Assembly (NCBI RefSeq): GCF_029931775.1
Contig: NC_079323.1
Coordinates: 33,560,882-33,624,881 of the forward strand
DNA: 64,000 nucleotides
Direction of reading: 5' to 3'
Source of the DNA: Euleptes europaea
Taxonomy: Eukaryota > Chordata > Lepidosauria > Squamata > Sphaerodactylidae
Each line of letters starts with the position of its first letter. Position 1 is the first letter of the stretch. Of this stretch, positions 1 to 58,296 are shown piece by piece. A model generated the notes under the pieces. The model did no database searches. It was not told the origin of the DNA and saw nothing but the letters and a program-made list of their open reading frames with translations. The translations under genes and the position numbers were made by a program.

Positions 1-250
1 ACGCCCTAGTACCGTCATCAGTATTGATTTTATTTACTTCATTTTTAGCCCACCTTTCTCATTCACATTCAAGGTGTATTACAAAATAGGGAAAATCAAT
101 CAGCATTAAAAACTGAATAAGCAAGGTAGTAGGACAAGGGTTGCAGGCCTGCAAAACAATGCAAACAAACAACCAACAAACAGAAATACACCATAAGGCA
201 CGAAGTGAGTTTAGAAGACAGGAGACAATACAGTAGAATAAACATTGCCA
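1..250. other. Intergenic, no gene seen
   Basis: AT-rich DNA with a MIR/L2-like tail near 25-75 (TTATTTACTTCATTTTTAGC-like). No coding exon was recognised here or in the stretches between named repeats up to 2 kb. Confidence 0.5.
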
Positions 251-255
251 TACAC

Positions 256-337
256 TGCATTCCTAAGGAGAGTTACTCCAGTCTAAGCCCACCGAAATGA
301 ATGAGCTTAGACTGGAGTAACTCTCTTTAGGAATGCA
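256..337. repeat. Short hairpin element (arms about 36 bp)
   Basis: TGCATTCCTAA-GGAGAGTTAC at the left is the near-perfect reverse complement of the right arm ending GGAATGCA, with a loop of about 8 bases. It belongs to a small palindromic family whose diverged relatives are seen at about 11815-11875, 40663-40738, 44748-44825 and 46090-46180. These share the CAATCCTAA...AGGATTG type ends and the TTACTC/GAGTAA core. Confidence 0.75.
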
Positions 338-1045
338 CTGATAGACTACAATCCTATTCATTTATAAAAGTGGCTTCCTGAGCTGTTACATTATGTTATA
401 GTTCTAATCCCTTTATAAAAATGCCCTCCCAAACATTTCTGCTATGCACATTCTGTGAAATGACAGAGGGGTGAGCCCTGTGCTTGCCTCACAGGCTCTC
501 CATAGCATGCCAGGTGCAAGGATCCATGGGAGGTGTAGTGATGACAAATCCTCCAAGCTCTATTGTGCTCCCAATTAGGGGTCATGGGACACATGCGCAT
601 CAACTTGGAAGAGAGCCAAGCATAAGCAAGTTTAATTTGGGAGGGCATTAGACTGAACAAAGTTAACTCATTTCAGCCAACCCCAGTGCAAATGGAGGAC
701 CTAACTTATTCATGGCCATGAAAGCAGTTTGTCCAACGATGCCCCATTTGAGAAAAACGTTCCTAATGCCTCAGATATCGTGCTTTTGGAGCATAATTTT
801 GGTTGACCATTTGCCTGTTCCCCTCCCACCTGCCTTTGCATCCACGCCAGCAAGAAAAATGTGGGGGCAGAAAAGGTAAGATGCACAACACATCAACATT
901 ATGTCTAGGTTTTCACCATAATATGATGCCGACAGATCTCAGAATGTTATTTCTGGCCCCTCGCCCCACCTCCCAAGCTCCTGGGAGTGCCAGGCAACGG
1001 TTTGGCAATCCTAGCATATTTATATCACAAGCTTAAACTGAAGAA

Positions 1046-1340
1046 GAGTTGGTTTTTACATGCTGACTTTCTCTGCTACTTAAGGAAGAATCAAACCAGC
1101 TTACAATCACCTCCCCCTCCCCACAACAGACACCCTGTGAGGTAGGTGAGGCTGAGAGAATGTGACTAGTCCATGGACACCCAGCTGGCTTCATGTGTAG
1201 GAGTGGGGAAACAAATCCAGTTCACCAGATTAGCCTCCAGCGCTTATGTGGAGGAGTGGAGAATCAAACCTGGTGCTCCAGATGAGACTCCACCGCTCCA
1301 AACCACTGCTCTTAATCACTACACCATGCTGGCTCTCCAA
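1046..1340 (-). repeat. MIR-like CORE-SINE
   Basis: On the minus strand it starts with a tRNA-type head (box A like GTGTAGTGATTAAGAGCAGT, box B like GGTTTGATTC). It runs through TGTGACTAG and CTCACAGGGTGT-type core sequence. This organisation is the same as mammalian MIR, and the copy is well preserved. Confidence 0.75.
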
Positions 1341-2029
1341 CCAACTGGTTGAATATCCCTCCCATCTCCTCAAGAAGCCTTGGGAAAGGATCACTCGGGA
1401 GGGGTAGTCTGAGATGTTAGTACAGCATACTCAGCGCTTTCAGAAAATTACAATTGAAAAATTCCTTTAGAGAACCCGTAGCAATTAAACTTTTTAAAAC
1501 CATTTTGTATTATAGATATGCTTCCCTTGTCTTCATAGCAGGAACTCTGATTTGCCACTGCCTTACTTCTGTAAGATGTAAGCATACATGACAAAGTTAT
1601 GGGTAAATGTCCTATGGATGCCTCAAATCATATTCATTGGCTCATTCACATGTAGCATTATCATGCCAGTGGCAGATGGCCTGAGCAGGCCTTCCACTGG
1701 TATGCTAATGCCATACACACAGAAAGGCAGTAAATATCTTAAAACACAACAGAGCAACCATTAAAAATATATATTGGCTAGATACTACCTGTGGCCTATA
1801 TCATTTAGATATTTTCATCACCCCAGCCCTCTTGCACATATCAGTTTTCAAACAGCCTGGAACAATACCTTAAAAATTTGTTTTTCCTTCAGTGCTTTGT
1901 TGCCTGAATTTCATAATAATGCTTGATAAGCGAATGTAATCTTCATTAAAATTTAATGTTTACAACATTATACTGTTTCTGTCCTGGAGACACTGGATTT
2001 TGCTGCTTCTTTGACAAGGCAGGCTTCAC

Positions 2030-2275
2030 GGGGATGTACTAAAACTAGGAACAGCGCTTGCCCATAGACAATACATGACTGCCCATGAAGAATACATGCT
2101 TGTCCATTGGGAATTGTGGAAACCATGCTTGCCAACAGGGACCAATGAAACCCCGCTTGCCCATAAGGAACAGTGAGACCCGCTTGCCCACAGGGAGCAG
2201 TGAGACCCCGCTTGCCATATTGGCAAGCGTGGTTTCATTATTCCCTATTGGCAAGCGTAGTTTCAGTATTCGGTC
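2030..2275. repeat. Foldback element, partial copy
   Basis: It begins TACTAAAACTAGGAACAGCG and continues with repeated CGCTTGCCCA motifs. The turn is at about 2210-2230 (CGCTTGCCATATTGGCAAGCG), and part of a right arm is lost near 2272. Arm sequence is shared with the fuller copy at 3303-3815. Confidence 0.65.
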
Positions 2276-3302
2276 AGGGAATCCAATTTTATGGGGTCCC
2301 AATGGGATTGCCCCCATTCCCCACAGGAAAACATTTTAAAGTTCACTCCAGAAGATACCAAACTACCAAAAAAAAAACCTCTCTAAATTCAACAACAAAG
2401 CAGTGCCCCCCCCAAACAATCAACTCACCCCTTTCAGGTGAAAGCCAGCAAGATCTGAAGCAGAGAAAACCCCAAAATCCAAACAATGCAACTTTGAAAC
2501 AACAAGCAGTAGAGAAATGGAAGCAGGAACTCCCACCCAAAATAATCAAATCACCCCCTCAAACTAGCAACCTTTCTTCCCACCACCAAACTGGCAAAGG
2601 CCTGCTGGCTTCTAGCAAAATTTAGAAAATAAGCCCCAAGCACAACAACACGTCTAAAAGGAAAAGAATGATATCTCATACCCTTCAATGTCTTCACCTC
2701 CAGGCAGGAAAGAATCTAACACAAATAGCAGGTTGTAAACCAGCAGATGAGGCACTAGGAACCAGGATCGCAGAAGAAGAATCAGGCAGCACGAGCTAAA
2801 GCCAAGCCTATGCCACCAAACTCTCTCAAACACCTTGGTCTGGAAACCAGATCTGCTTTTATAGCTAAGCACAAAAAAGTTTGAAAATAATCCTAGCCAA
2901 AAAACACCTTAAGTGATTGGTGAAAGAACACTGTTCTTCCTTACTTGGGCTCCTATTGGCCACTAAGAATTCCTGCCCTCCTCCTCTCTAACTTGCCCTC
3001 AAACCAGCTGGCTTTGCAGCAATGCCATTGGCCACATGGGAAGCTCCAGTGAGCTTTCCTATTGGCCACTCCAAGATTTTTTGTGGTAGTTTGGTGTCTT
3101 TGTCTGTTCTCTAGTCTGCATAAGGTTTTGGTGGATTTGTTGAGTCTAGAACACTCTCTTGGAAGGTTTGTTGTTCAGCCATTTTAGAGACACTACTAGC
3201 TTTAATAAGGGCCTATTAGGAACTTGATGGGTTACAATTCCCTCAAATTTAAACCATAGCTGTAGGGCTGTAATTTCGTACAAATTAGGCTTCTGTTAGG
3301 TT
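2276..3302. other. Stretch between two foldback copies, no gene seen
   Basis: AT/CA-rich sequence with no recognised coding similarity or repeat family. Because the outer ends TACTAAAACTAGGAACA (2036) and its reverse complement (about 3798-3815) match, the whole 2030-3815 block may be one long element with inner inverted repeats. Confidence 0.4.
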
Positions 3303-3815
3303 TTAAAAAGGGAACCTACGAAAACTAAGAACGCTTGCCCATAGACAATACATAACTGTCCATAGAGAATGCACGCTCACCCATTGGGAATAGTGGAAAC
3401 CACGCTTGCCAATAGGGAACAGTGAGACCATGCTTGCTGTATTGGCTAGAGTGCCCTCAGTCGTCGTCGTCCCCCCCTCCACGGGCAAGCGTGCCCTCAC
3501 TCGTCGTCGTCCCCCCCTCCACGGGCAAGCGTGCCCTCACTCGTCGTCGTCGTCCCCTCCACGGGCAAGCGTGCCCTCACTCGTCATCGTCCCCCCCTCC
3601 ACGGACAAGCATGCCCTCACTCGTCGTCCCCTCCACGGGCAAGCGTGCCCTCACTCGTCGTCGTCCCCCCCTCCACGGGCAAGCGTGCCCTCACTCATCA
3701 TCGTCCCCCCCTCCACAGGCAGGCGTAGTTTCATTATTACTTATTGGCAAGCATGCATTCTCTATGGGCAGTCATGGGTCGTCTATGGGCAAGAGCTGTT
3801 CCTAGTTTTAGTACG
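3303..3815. repeat. Foldback element with internal minisatellite
   Basis: The left arm (AAAACTAAGAACGCTTGCCC onward) is complementary to the right arm ending GGGCAAGAGCTGTTCCTAGT, with arms of about 110-130 bp. The loop holds seven units of a 40-bp repeat (3451-3717) of the form GTGCCCTCACTCGTCGTCGT then a C-tract and ACGGGCAAGC. The unit end GGGCAAGC is the same motif found throughout the arms. It is a DNA-transposon-like foldback element of unassigned family. Confidence 0.7.
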
Positions 3816-4103
3816 TCCCGGGTTCATGACCAAATTTCTGCATCCCTATCCCAAAAAGATAAACCAACATTTCCATGAGAAAAAGAACAACTCCTGGAAA
3901 GCAAGTCCTCTGCACTGGTTTCCACTCCCCACGTGAAAATAGAATCAGGCCAGGACTCTCATAAAAACACAGTAACCATAGCAGGACATGTAACTGTTTC
4001 TAGTTCAACCATCTGCTGCATCACAGTTTCAGAGGCAATTCGGATTTCAAAGCAAAACTCCTGAGGGAAATCATTTCAAGCTGCAGCCTGACATCCTACC
4101 CTT

Positions 4104-4620
4104 TAAAAAAAACAATTTAATTAATTTTTAGGGTACAAAATTAAAAGGGAAATAGGGGGAAAGGGAAAAACAATAAGGAGTAACATTACATAGTTTGCAT
4201 ACCTTGTAACCCTTCTACAGTTTGAAGCCATACTGAATAACTAAATAAAACTTAACATTTAGGTCAGGTGTTTCCTTCTTATAAGCCATATTGAATTACT
4301 GAATAAAGCTTTTCATTTAAATAAAATATTTCCTTTTTATAAGTTATTGACCATCAAAGGGGGTTACCGCACTTTGTATTCCCAGCGATGTATTAAGAGT
4401 TTGAAAACATTATAAAAAACATCGCTTTGAAGGGTTTTTTGGATACCACGGCTTATAAATGGTTGGAAGACGTCTTCACAGCTAAAGGGGCCAAAGTGCG
4501 AACAGTATTTTTTATAACGTTTTCAAACTCTTAATACATCACTGGGAATACAAGTGCGGTAACCCTCTAAGGCTCATCAAGTTATACTGCGTTATATCTT
4601 TTACTATTCTTCTACACTTA
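4104..4620 (-). mobile_element. Retroposon insertion with 13-bp target duplication
   Basis: The 13 bases ACATCCTACCCTT occur exactly at 4091-4103 and 4621-4633. They flank AT-rich sequence beginning with an A run and TTTAATTAATTTTTAG. The similar start of another insertion at 61803 suggests a common LINE- or SINE-derived family, but the family is not identified. A MITE (4357-4568) is nested inside it. Confidence 0.65.
4357..4568. mobile_element. MITE with about 60-bp terminal inverted repeats
   Basis: The left end GGGGGTTACCGCACTTTGTA is the reverse complement of the right end. The arms continue through ATGTATTAAGAGTTTGAAAA, with a handful of differences over about 60 bases. Nothing codes within it. 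The superfamily is not assigned because no target duplication is clear. Confidence 0.75.
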
Positions 4621-4633
4621 ACATCCTACCCTT

Positions 4634-5332
4634 ATGTGGACTAGAGGAAAGTGCGTCTCTCCCTGTGCGAATACACAACCGGGAGGGCAGTTTGAAGGTG
4701 GATTCAGTACAGGATGGAGGTGATTCGGAGTAGGTCGCACACCAACGCGTCAATATGATCTCGCTTGGAATCCCAACTCTCGTGCCCTCGGGCAAGCGTC
4801 AACCCTGCTCCCAATCCGCGGAGGGCTTCCTAGTTGCAATGTGAATTGCACGTTCCCAAACGAAACCAAATCGACCAACGAGTCAACAGCGAGACAGCAA
4901 GGTAGACTTCCCCTGACTATGGAAGAGCCACTGATTTTGCAATTTGTAATAATCTCTTTTCCTTTCTGTAAATGTATTGAAACGATTTAGGTACGGCAAG
5001 GGAATAGCTTGTTGCTGGGCAGGGCATCTCTGTGTGTCTGTGTGCTAGGAATTGGGGTTACAGTCACAGAGGGTTACAGTGAACCATCACAAGAACTGGG
5101 TGAAACTGTTCCTATACTGCCGCCTCTCTGTCTGTATTACAATCAGATACGCCCTGAATGTTGATGGCTGTCATATCTTGAATTTGGATAAATATCCCTT
5201 CCTCGGTATGATCGGGACTCAGCGATTTCTACCCATTAGGGCCTCTGGGTCGCAGCTGCCAGAATAAACTGTTTCCTTGAAATAACGGTTCGGGTCTCTC
5301 TTTCCCCCACGAACCCCTGTTGACCGCTACAC
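4634..5332 (+). mobile_element. LTR-like fossil (probable solo LTR, left edge unknown)
   Basis: The right end has a retroviral-LTR look: an AATAAA signal (about 5262), then a U5-like GGTTCGGGTCTCTCTTTCCC stretch and an end near CCGCTACA. Its left part may continue across the retroposon insertion to before 4091. No internal virus genes are seen beside it. The family is unknown and it appears old. Confidence 0.35.
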
Positions 5333-5780
5333 CAGAAAGGAAAAGGGGTGGTGGAAGCAGCGAGCGAATGGGCACGTGCAAGAGGAAAACGTGGAGGGCG
5401 GCCGCGGGGGAACAGAGAACTCGGAAGCAGGGTAGAAAAGAGGGGGATTCAACCCACGCGGAATCATGGCCGTCCCCAGCTCCTTCGCCTGGCCCTGCAC
5501 GTACCTGGGCTGCCCTTCCTCCCCTCGCACGTTTCCCCCGTGGATTCCCACCAGGGCTCCTCCAGAGCGTCCCCCATGCTGCCGCACCGCTTCACAGGCC
5601 ACGCTGTTCCTTCCCCCCGGGGAGGAGGGGGCGGAGCCACGCGGAGAACTCCAAGGACGTCACTGCGAATGGGGAAAGCCCGCCCGGCGCTGAAGGCTTG
5701 TGGGCGGGGCTTCAGAAGCTCGGCGTCCCGTCCGGTTCGGGAAATCCGCAGCGAGGGTGGAGTGGCAAAGGCCGTTTATG
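5300..5780. promoter_or_regulatory. Orphan CpG-rich segment
   Basis: About 480 bases of GC-rich DNA with many CpGs and GC boxes (GGGGCGGAGCC, GGGCGGGGCTT), NotI-type GCGGCCGC and CRE-like GACGTCAC. It looks like a CpG-island promoter, but no gene of recognisable identity starts on either strand. It sits between an LTR-like fossil and a 97-bp tandem array. Open frames across it do not look like a known protein. It may be an alternative far-upstream promoter, a lncRNA promoter or GC-rich repeat DNA. Confidence 0.35.
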
Positions 5781-6352
5781 CACGGGAGGGTTTTGCCTTG
5801 GATTTGCCCCGCTGTAGATGCACATTTCCCCCCTCTGAATTCTCAAAACTCTGCATGGGGGCTTACTGGCCATTTATGCATGGGAGGTTTTGCCTCGGAT
5901 TTGCCACTCTCTGGATGCACATTTCCCCCATCCTAATTCTCAAAACTCTGCATGGGGGCCTATTGGCCATTTACACATGGGAGGTTTTGCCTTGGATTTG
6001 CCACTGTCTAGCTGCACATTTCCCCCATCTGAATTCTCAAAACTCTGCATGGGGGCTTACTGGCCATTTATGCATGGGAGGTTTTGCCTCGGATTTGCCA
6101 CTCTCTGGATGCACATTTCCCCCATCCTAATTCTCAAAACTCTGCATGGGGGCCTATTGGCCATTTACGCATGGGAGGTTTTGCCTTGGATTTGCCACTG
6201 TCTAGCTGCACATTTCCCCCATCTGAATTCTCAAAACTCTGCATGGGGGCTTATTGGCCATTTACGCATGGGAGATTTTGCCTCGGATTTGCCACTGTCT
6301 AGCTGCACATTTCCCCCATCCTAATTCTCAAAACTCTGCATGGGGGCTTGGT
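5755..6352. repeat. Tandem array, six units of exactly 97 bp
   Basis: CTGCATGGGGGC recurs at 5851, 5948, 6045, 6142, 6239 and 6336, always 97 apart. Units alternate between two variants (CTCTGGATGCAC...CATCCTAATT and CTGTCTAGCTGCAC...CATCTGAATT), so a 194-bp higher-order unit is visible. An inverted partial unit follows at 6353-6400. Confidence 0.9.
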
Positions 6353-6429
6353 GTTGGGTTTTGAGAATTTGGATGGGGGAAATGTGCAGCTAGAGGGCAG
6401 CTGGCTCTCCTCCCCGCCCCCCGCCCCCA

Positions 6430-6775
6430 CTTCAGGAATTAGGATTAGGACCAACAGGTTGAAATTAAATCAGAAGAGTTTCCATCTAGAATTTTCTAGC
6501 AGAGCGGTTCCTCGGTGGGACAGGCTTCCTCGGGAGGTGGTAAGTGCTCCTTCCCTAGAGGTTTTTAAGCAGAGGCAAGATGGCCATCTGTCAGCAATGC
6601 TGATTCTATGACCTTAGGCAGTTCATGAGAGGGAGGGCACCTTGGCCATCTTCTGGGCATGGAGAAAGGGTCACTGGGTGTGTGTGTGGGGGGGAGATGG
6701 TTGTGAATTTCCTGCATTGTGCAGGGGGTTGGACTAGATGACCCTAGTGGTCTCTTCCAATTCTATGATTCTACA
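6430..6775 (+). mobile_element. CR1 LINE 3' fragment
   Basis: It has the CR1 3' signature: CTCGGGAGGTGGT, GAGGTTTTTAAGCAGAGGC, GGATGGCCATCTGTC-like, GGGGTTGGACTAGATGACC and the terminal ATTCTATGATTCTA. It is 5'-truncated, as is usual for CR1. Confidence 0.9.
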
Positions 6776-6934
6776 TCACGCTAGACTAAAATGAACCTGA
6801 ATAATAATAATAAAAAAAGAACTGGAAATAAAGCTGGTATGGGTATTTGCCTTATTTTGGATTTACCTAAAAAAATCGGGCCAATAAACCTGAAATTTAC
6901 TGGGGTTTTGTTTGTTTGTTTGTTTGTTTTGCTG

Positions 6935-6992
6935 CACTTGATGGGCCTTGGTCTGATTCAGCATGGCTTTTCTTATGCTGTATGCTTAGGAG
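6935..6992 (+). mobile_element. CR1 tail fragment
   Basis: CTTGATGGGCCTTGGTCTGA followed by CAGCATGGCTTTTCTTATG is the 3' end type seen also at 24150-24215 and 15338-15390. It is a short remnant. Confidence 0.65.
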
Positions 6993-7009
6993 GCGCTCAT
7001 TCAGTTATA

Positions 7010-7222
7010 AACATACCCGAAGCTGCCTCATACTGAGTCAGACCACAGAACTATCATGGTTAGTTTTGTCTAATCTGACCGGGGACGGCTCACCACAGTT
7101 TTAGGTAGAAGGCTGTCACATTGTGTACAACTTGAAGCTGTTAACTGGCATTGCCAGAGAATGAACCCAGAATATTTCTCATGCAAAGCAGACACTCTAC
7201 CACCAAGCCATAACTCTATTGT
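7010..7222 (-). mobile_element. tRNA-derived squamate SINE, diverged
   Basis: Reverse-strand copy of the family at 54030 and 54558. It contains the tail GAAGCTGCCTCATACTGAGT and the head GCAAAGCAGACACTCTACCA, the complement of the box A/B region. Confidence 0.7.
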
Positions 7223-7313
7223 CTGATACTGCATAAGAATCACCTAGTATTGCATCTGATGAAGTGATGTATTCTAGTATAAGTTTTCATGAATCAGACA
7301 TTTTGTTACTTGT

Positions 7314-7442
7314 CAAGCCATTCTGGGCATGAAGTATGAGTCACTGGGTGTGTGTTGGGGGGAGGTAGTTGTGAATTAACTGCATTGTGCAGGGGGTTGA
7401 ACTAGATGACCCTGGTGGTCCCTTCCAACTCTTATGATTCTA
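7314..7442 (+). mobile_element. CR1 LINE 3' tail
   Basis: It carries GTCACTGGGTGTGTGTTGGG, GCAGGGGGTTGAACTAGATG and a terminal TATGATTCTA. It lies inside another repeat (7255-7471) whose ends resemble the family at 10443-10610. Confidence 0.8.
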
Positions 7443-8707
7443 AGGTGCCGCTGGACTCGTTTAATTTTTGCAATAAACTAACTAGACTAAGCCTTCTATT
7501 GTCATACTTGCATATCTGGCATTGGTGGGATGTGGGAAAGAATGTGTGGGATCCCCCACTTTAACAAACACTTAAATTGTAGTGAAACGATATTGATGTC
7601 ACAGACCTTTTTCCAGTTCAGCTGCATAATAAGGAGCAGGACTAGTCGTACCTATTTTGTTATATGTGCAGTAAACTTGAATGGTCGTGGGATGGCACTA
7701 TTGGTCCATAGGAATCTGAATCTTGTTGAACCAATTTCTGAACATATTTTAACAGAGAGCCCAGAACGGAAGGTGTATAATTGAAATACAACATTGGAGC
7801 CTTAGAGTTCTGGCTAGAAATGAGCCAAAAATATTTATGATTCTCACTTTAGCTTTTTGACAACAGAAAGAAACCCACTGCGAGAATCAGACCTGAAAAG
7901 GAAAAATGATTCCTACCATCTCTTGTGCCAAAATTGCAAAGTCTGTGGTACTTTGCAAGCTACCTAATATGCTGTGTCTCCTATGCTTGACCCTGGAGGG
8001 GCTCGTATTACCTGATCTGCCAGACAAACTGGACACGCACATCAGACAGCTTCTCCTAATCTCTGCATAAAATCCAACCTGCACACTGTACTTGCTTCCT
8101 TTGCCTTTCCATCCTAGACAACAGGTTGAAATTCAACAGGCGAAGCTCTATTCATTATGGTTCCTGCGTCTGTATTTCCCCCCCTTAGTATGAGGCGTTT
8201 TAAAAGCACTTTAGGCTTAGCTGGGAGGAACCAGCCGTTCCTAGATTGTTTTGTACATTTTTACTAGGGAGGTATTATTATTTCAGGGCAGCGCTGCAAA
8301 AGAGAGCCACTAGCCCTACCTTCTTTACAACGATTTCTAGGTATTTCCAGCCCCCTTGCCCCGCGCACGGAGGACTCGAGCAACTGCAATCGGGGACCGA
8401 AAGTCGTGCTAGAAAACTGCAAAGACTGTAGCCCCTTGGTGTGCAGGCAAGAAGTGACCAATCATAAAGAGTTAAAAATAGCGAGCCTAAACTTCCGGTA
8501 AAAAAACGAACGCTACCGTTGGCTGGGATAGGTGTAGACTGAAGCCGCTCTAGGCTGTTGCATCTCTATATTGAAATCTCTGGCCGGTGGAATGGAAAAC
8601 CGGTTTGCATTCTTAAAGCAGTAGTGGTGGGGAGAGAGATGCAAACAGTTTCTGTGTACGTGGTGCGAAAATCCACCTCCACGTTGACCCAAACTGAAGC
8701 TGCTATA

Positions 8708-8960
8708 GCAGGGGTCCTCTACCTTTTTTGCTCCATTCCCCCCCTTTCACCATTGTTCAGAATACAATCCCCCCCTCCCCAAAATAGCCATAAACTTTAT
8801 TGAATATCGCAGATTAAATTAAAAACGAGCTACAAGTTTACAGATTGGGCACAAACTACAGGACATCCCACTTTGCTGAATAGTGGTCCCAATTCCGCCC
8901 CCGCAACCCTAAAACCCCCCCTGGGGGGAATTCCCCCCTTCTTGACAACCCATGTACCAA
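8708..8960. repeat. hAT-like end and C-rich low-complexity DNA
   Basis: It starts with AGCAGGGGTCCTCTACCTTT, resembling a hAT-type terminus, followed by pyrimidine-rich sequence. No matching right end was found, so it is a fragment at best. The preceding 7.5-8.7 kb has no recognised gene. Confidence 0.35.
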
Positions 8961-9290
8961 TTTTGAATGGGACCGTTTCAAGGATATTCTTTGGTTTAAC
9001 CCCTCTTATATATTTTGCATACTATAGACTATTAAAAAGCGGTCTGGGGGCTGTACAATTTTGGGGGGAGTGGGAGGCGTGGAGAATTTACTGTGAAAAT
9101 CAATTTTTAATGGGATTGTTTCAAGGATATTCTTTGGTTTAACCCCTCTTATATATTTTGCATACTATAGACTATTAAAAAGCGGTCAATTTTGGGGGGA
9201 GTGGGAGGCGTGGAGAATTTACTGTGAAAATCAATTTTGAATGGGACCGTTTCAAGGATATTCTTTGGTTTAACCCCTCTCATATATTTT
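8961..9290. repeat. Tandem repeat, three units of 131-143 bp
   Basis: AGGATATTCTTTGGTTTAAC recurs at about 8981, 9124 and 9255. The second unit is 12 bases shorter because TGGGGGCTGTAC is missing. A piece of the unit reappears at about 9697-9722, beyond the palindrome, suggesting the palindrome inserted into this array. Confidence 0.85.
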
Positions 9291-9430
9291 GTACGATGGT
9301 TACATTAAGGTACTGAATTAACAAATTTTAACAAGTATATATTAATTAAATAATAGGGGGATTAATTTTGTGAGCAAAAGTATATACAATTTATCTTTAG
9401 ATGGAAAAGAGTGAGGGGGAAGTCATATAT

Positions 9431-9677
9431 TTCTTCATCTAATATATCAACATATACATCAACATTTATTTATTAATAAAAAATTGATAAAAGTAGTAAA
9501 AAACAAAAATTATAGTAATTTAAACCTTTTAAGTTTAAATTACTATATTTTTTGTTTTTTACTATTAATTTAAACTTAAAAGGTTTAAATTACTATAATT
9601 TTTGTTTTTTACTACTTTTATCAATTTTTTATTAATAAATAAATGTTGATGTATATGTTGATATATTAGATGAAGAA
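9431..9677. repeat. 247-bp AT-rich palindrome
   Basis: The left arm 9431-9541 (TTCTTCATCTAATATATCAA onward) is the nearly exact reverse complement of 9567-9677 (ending TTAGATGAAGAA). A smaller nested palindrome (AGTAATTTAAACCTTTTAAG region) lies at the centre. It holds no genes and could extrude as a cruciform. It ends 152 bases before the TBC1D23 start codon. Confidence 0.9.
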
Positions 9678-9828
9678 AATAATAATAAAAAAATTATATT
9701 TAAAAAACGGTTTGGGGGCTTTACGGCAGCCATGTCGGAAAGATGCGGGTTGGTGCTTGTTTTGCGACACAGAGTACTGGAAATGTAGACCGCGACTTAC
9801 GGCAAGGTGGCGAGGCACGTCAACAGCT

Positions 9829-58296
<48,468 letters not shown>

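Noticed and set aside
3406-3936. 176-codon frame rich in Ser/Pro/Val
   Set aside because: It is the translation of the 40-bp minisatellite in a foldback element.
5348-6324. Open frames of 144-260 codons through the CpG-rich segment and 97-bp array
   Set aside because: The frame continues only because the tandem units happen to lack stops. With a 97-base period the reading frame rotates each unit, and there is no homology or splice support.
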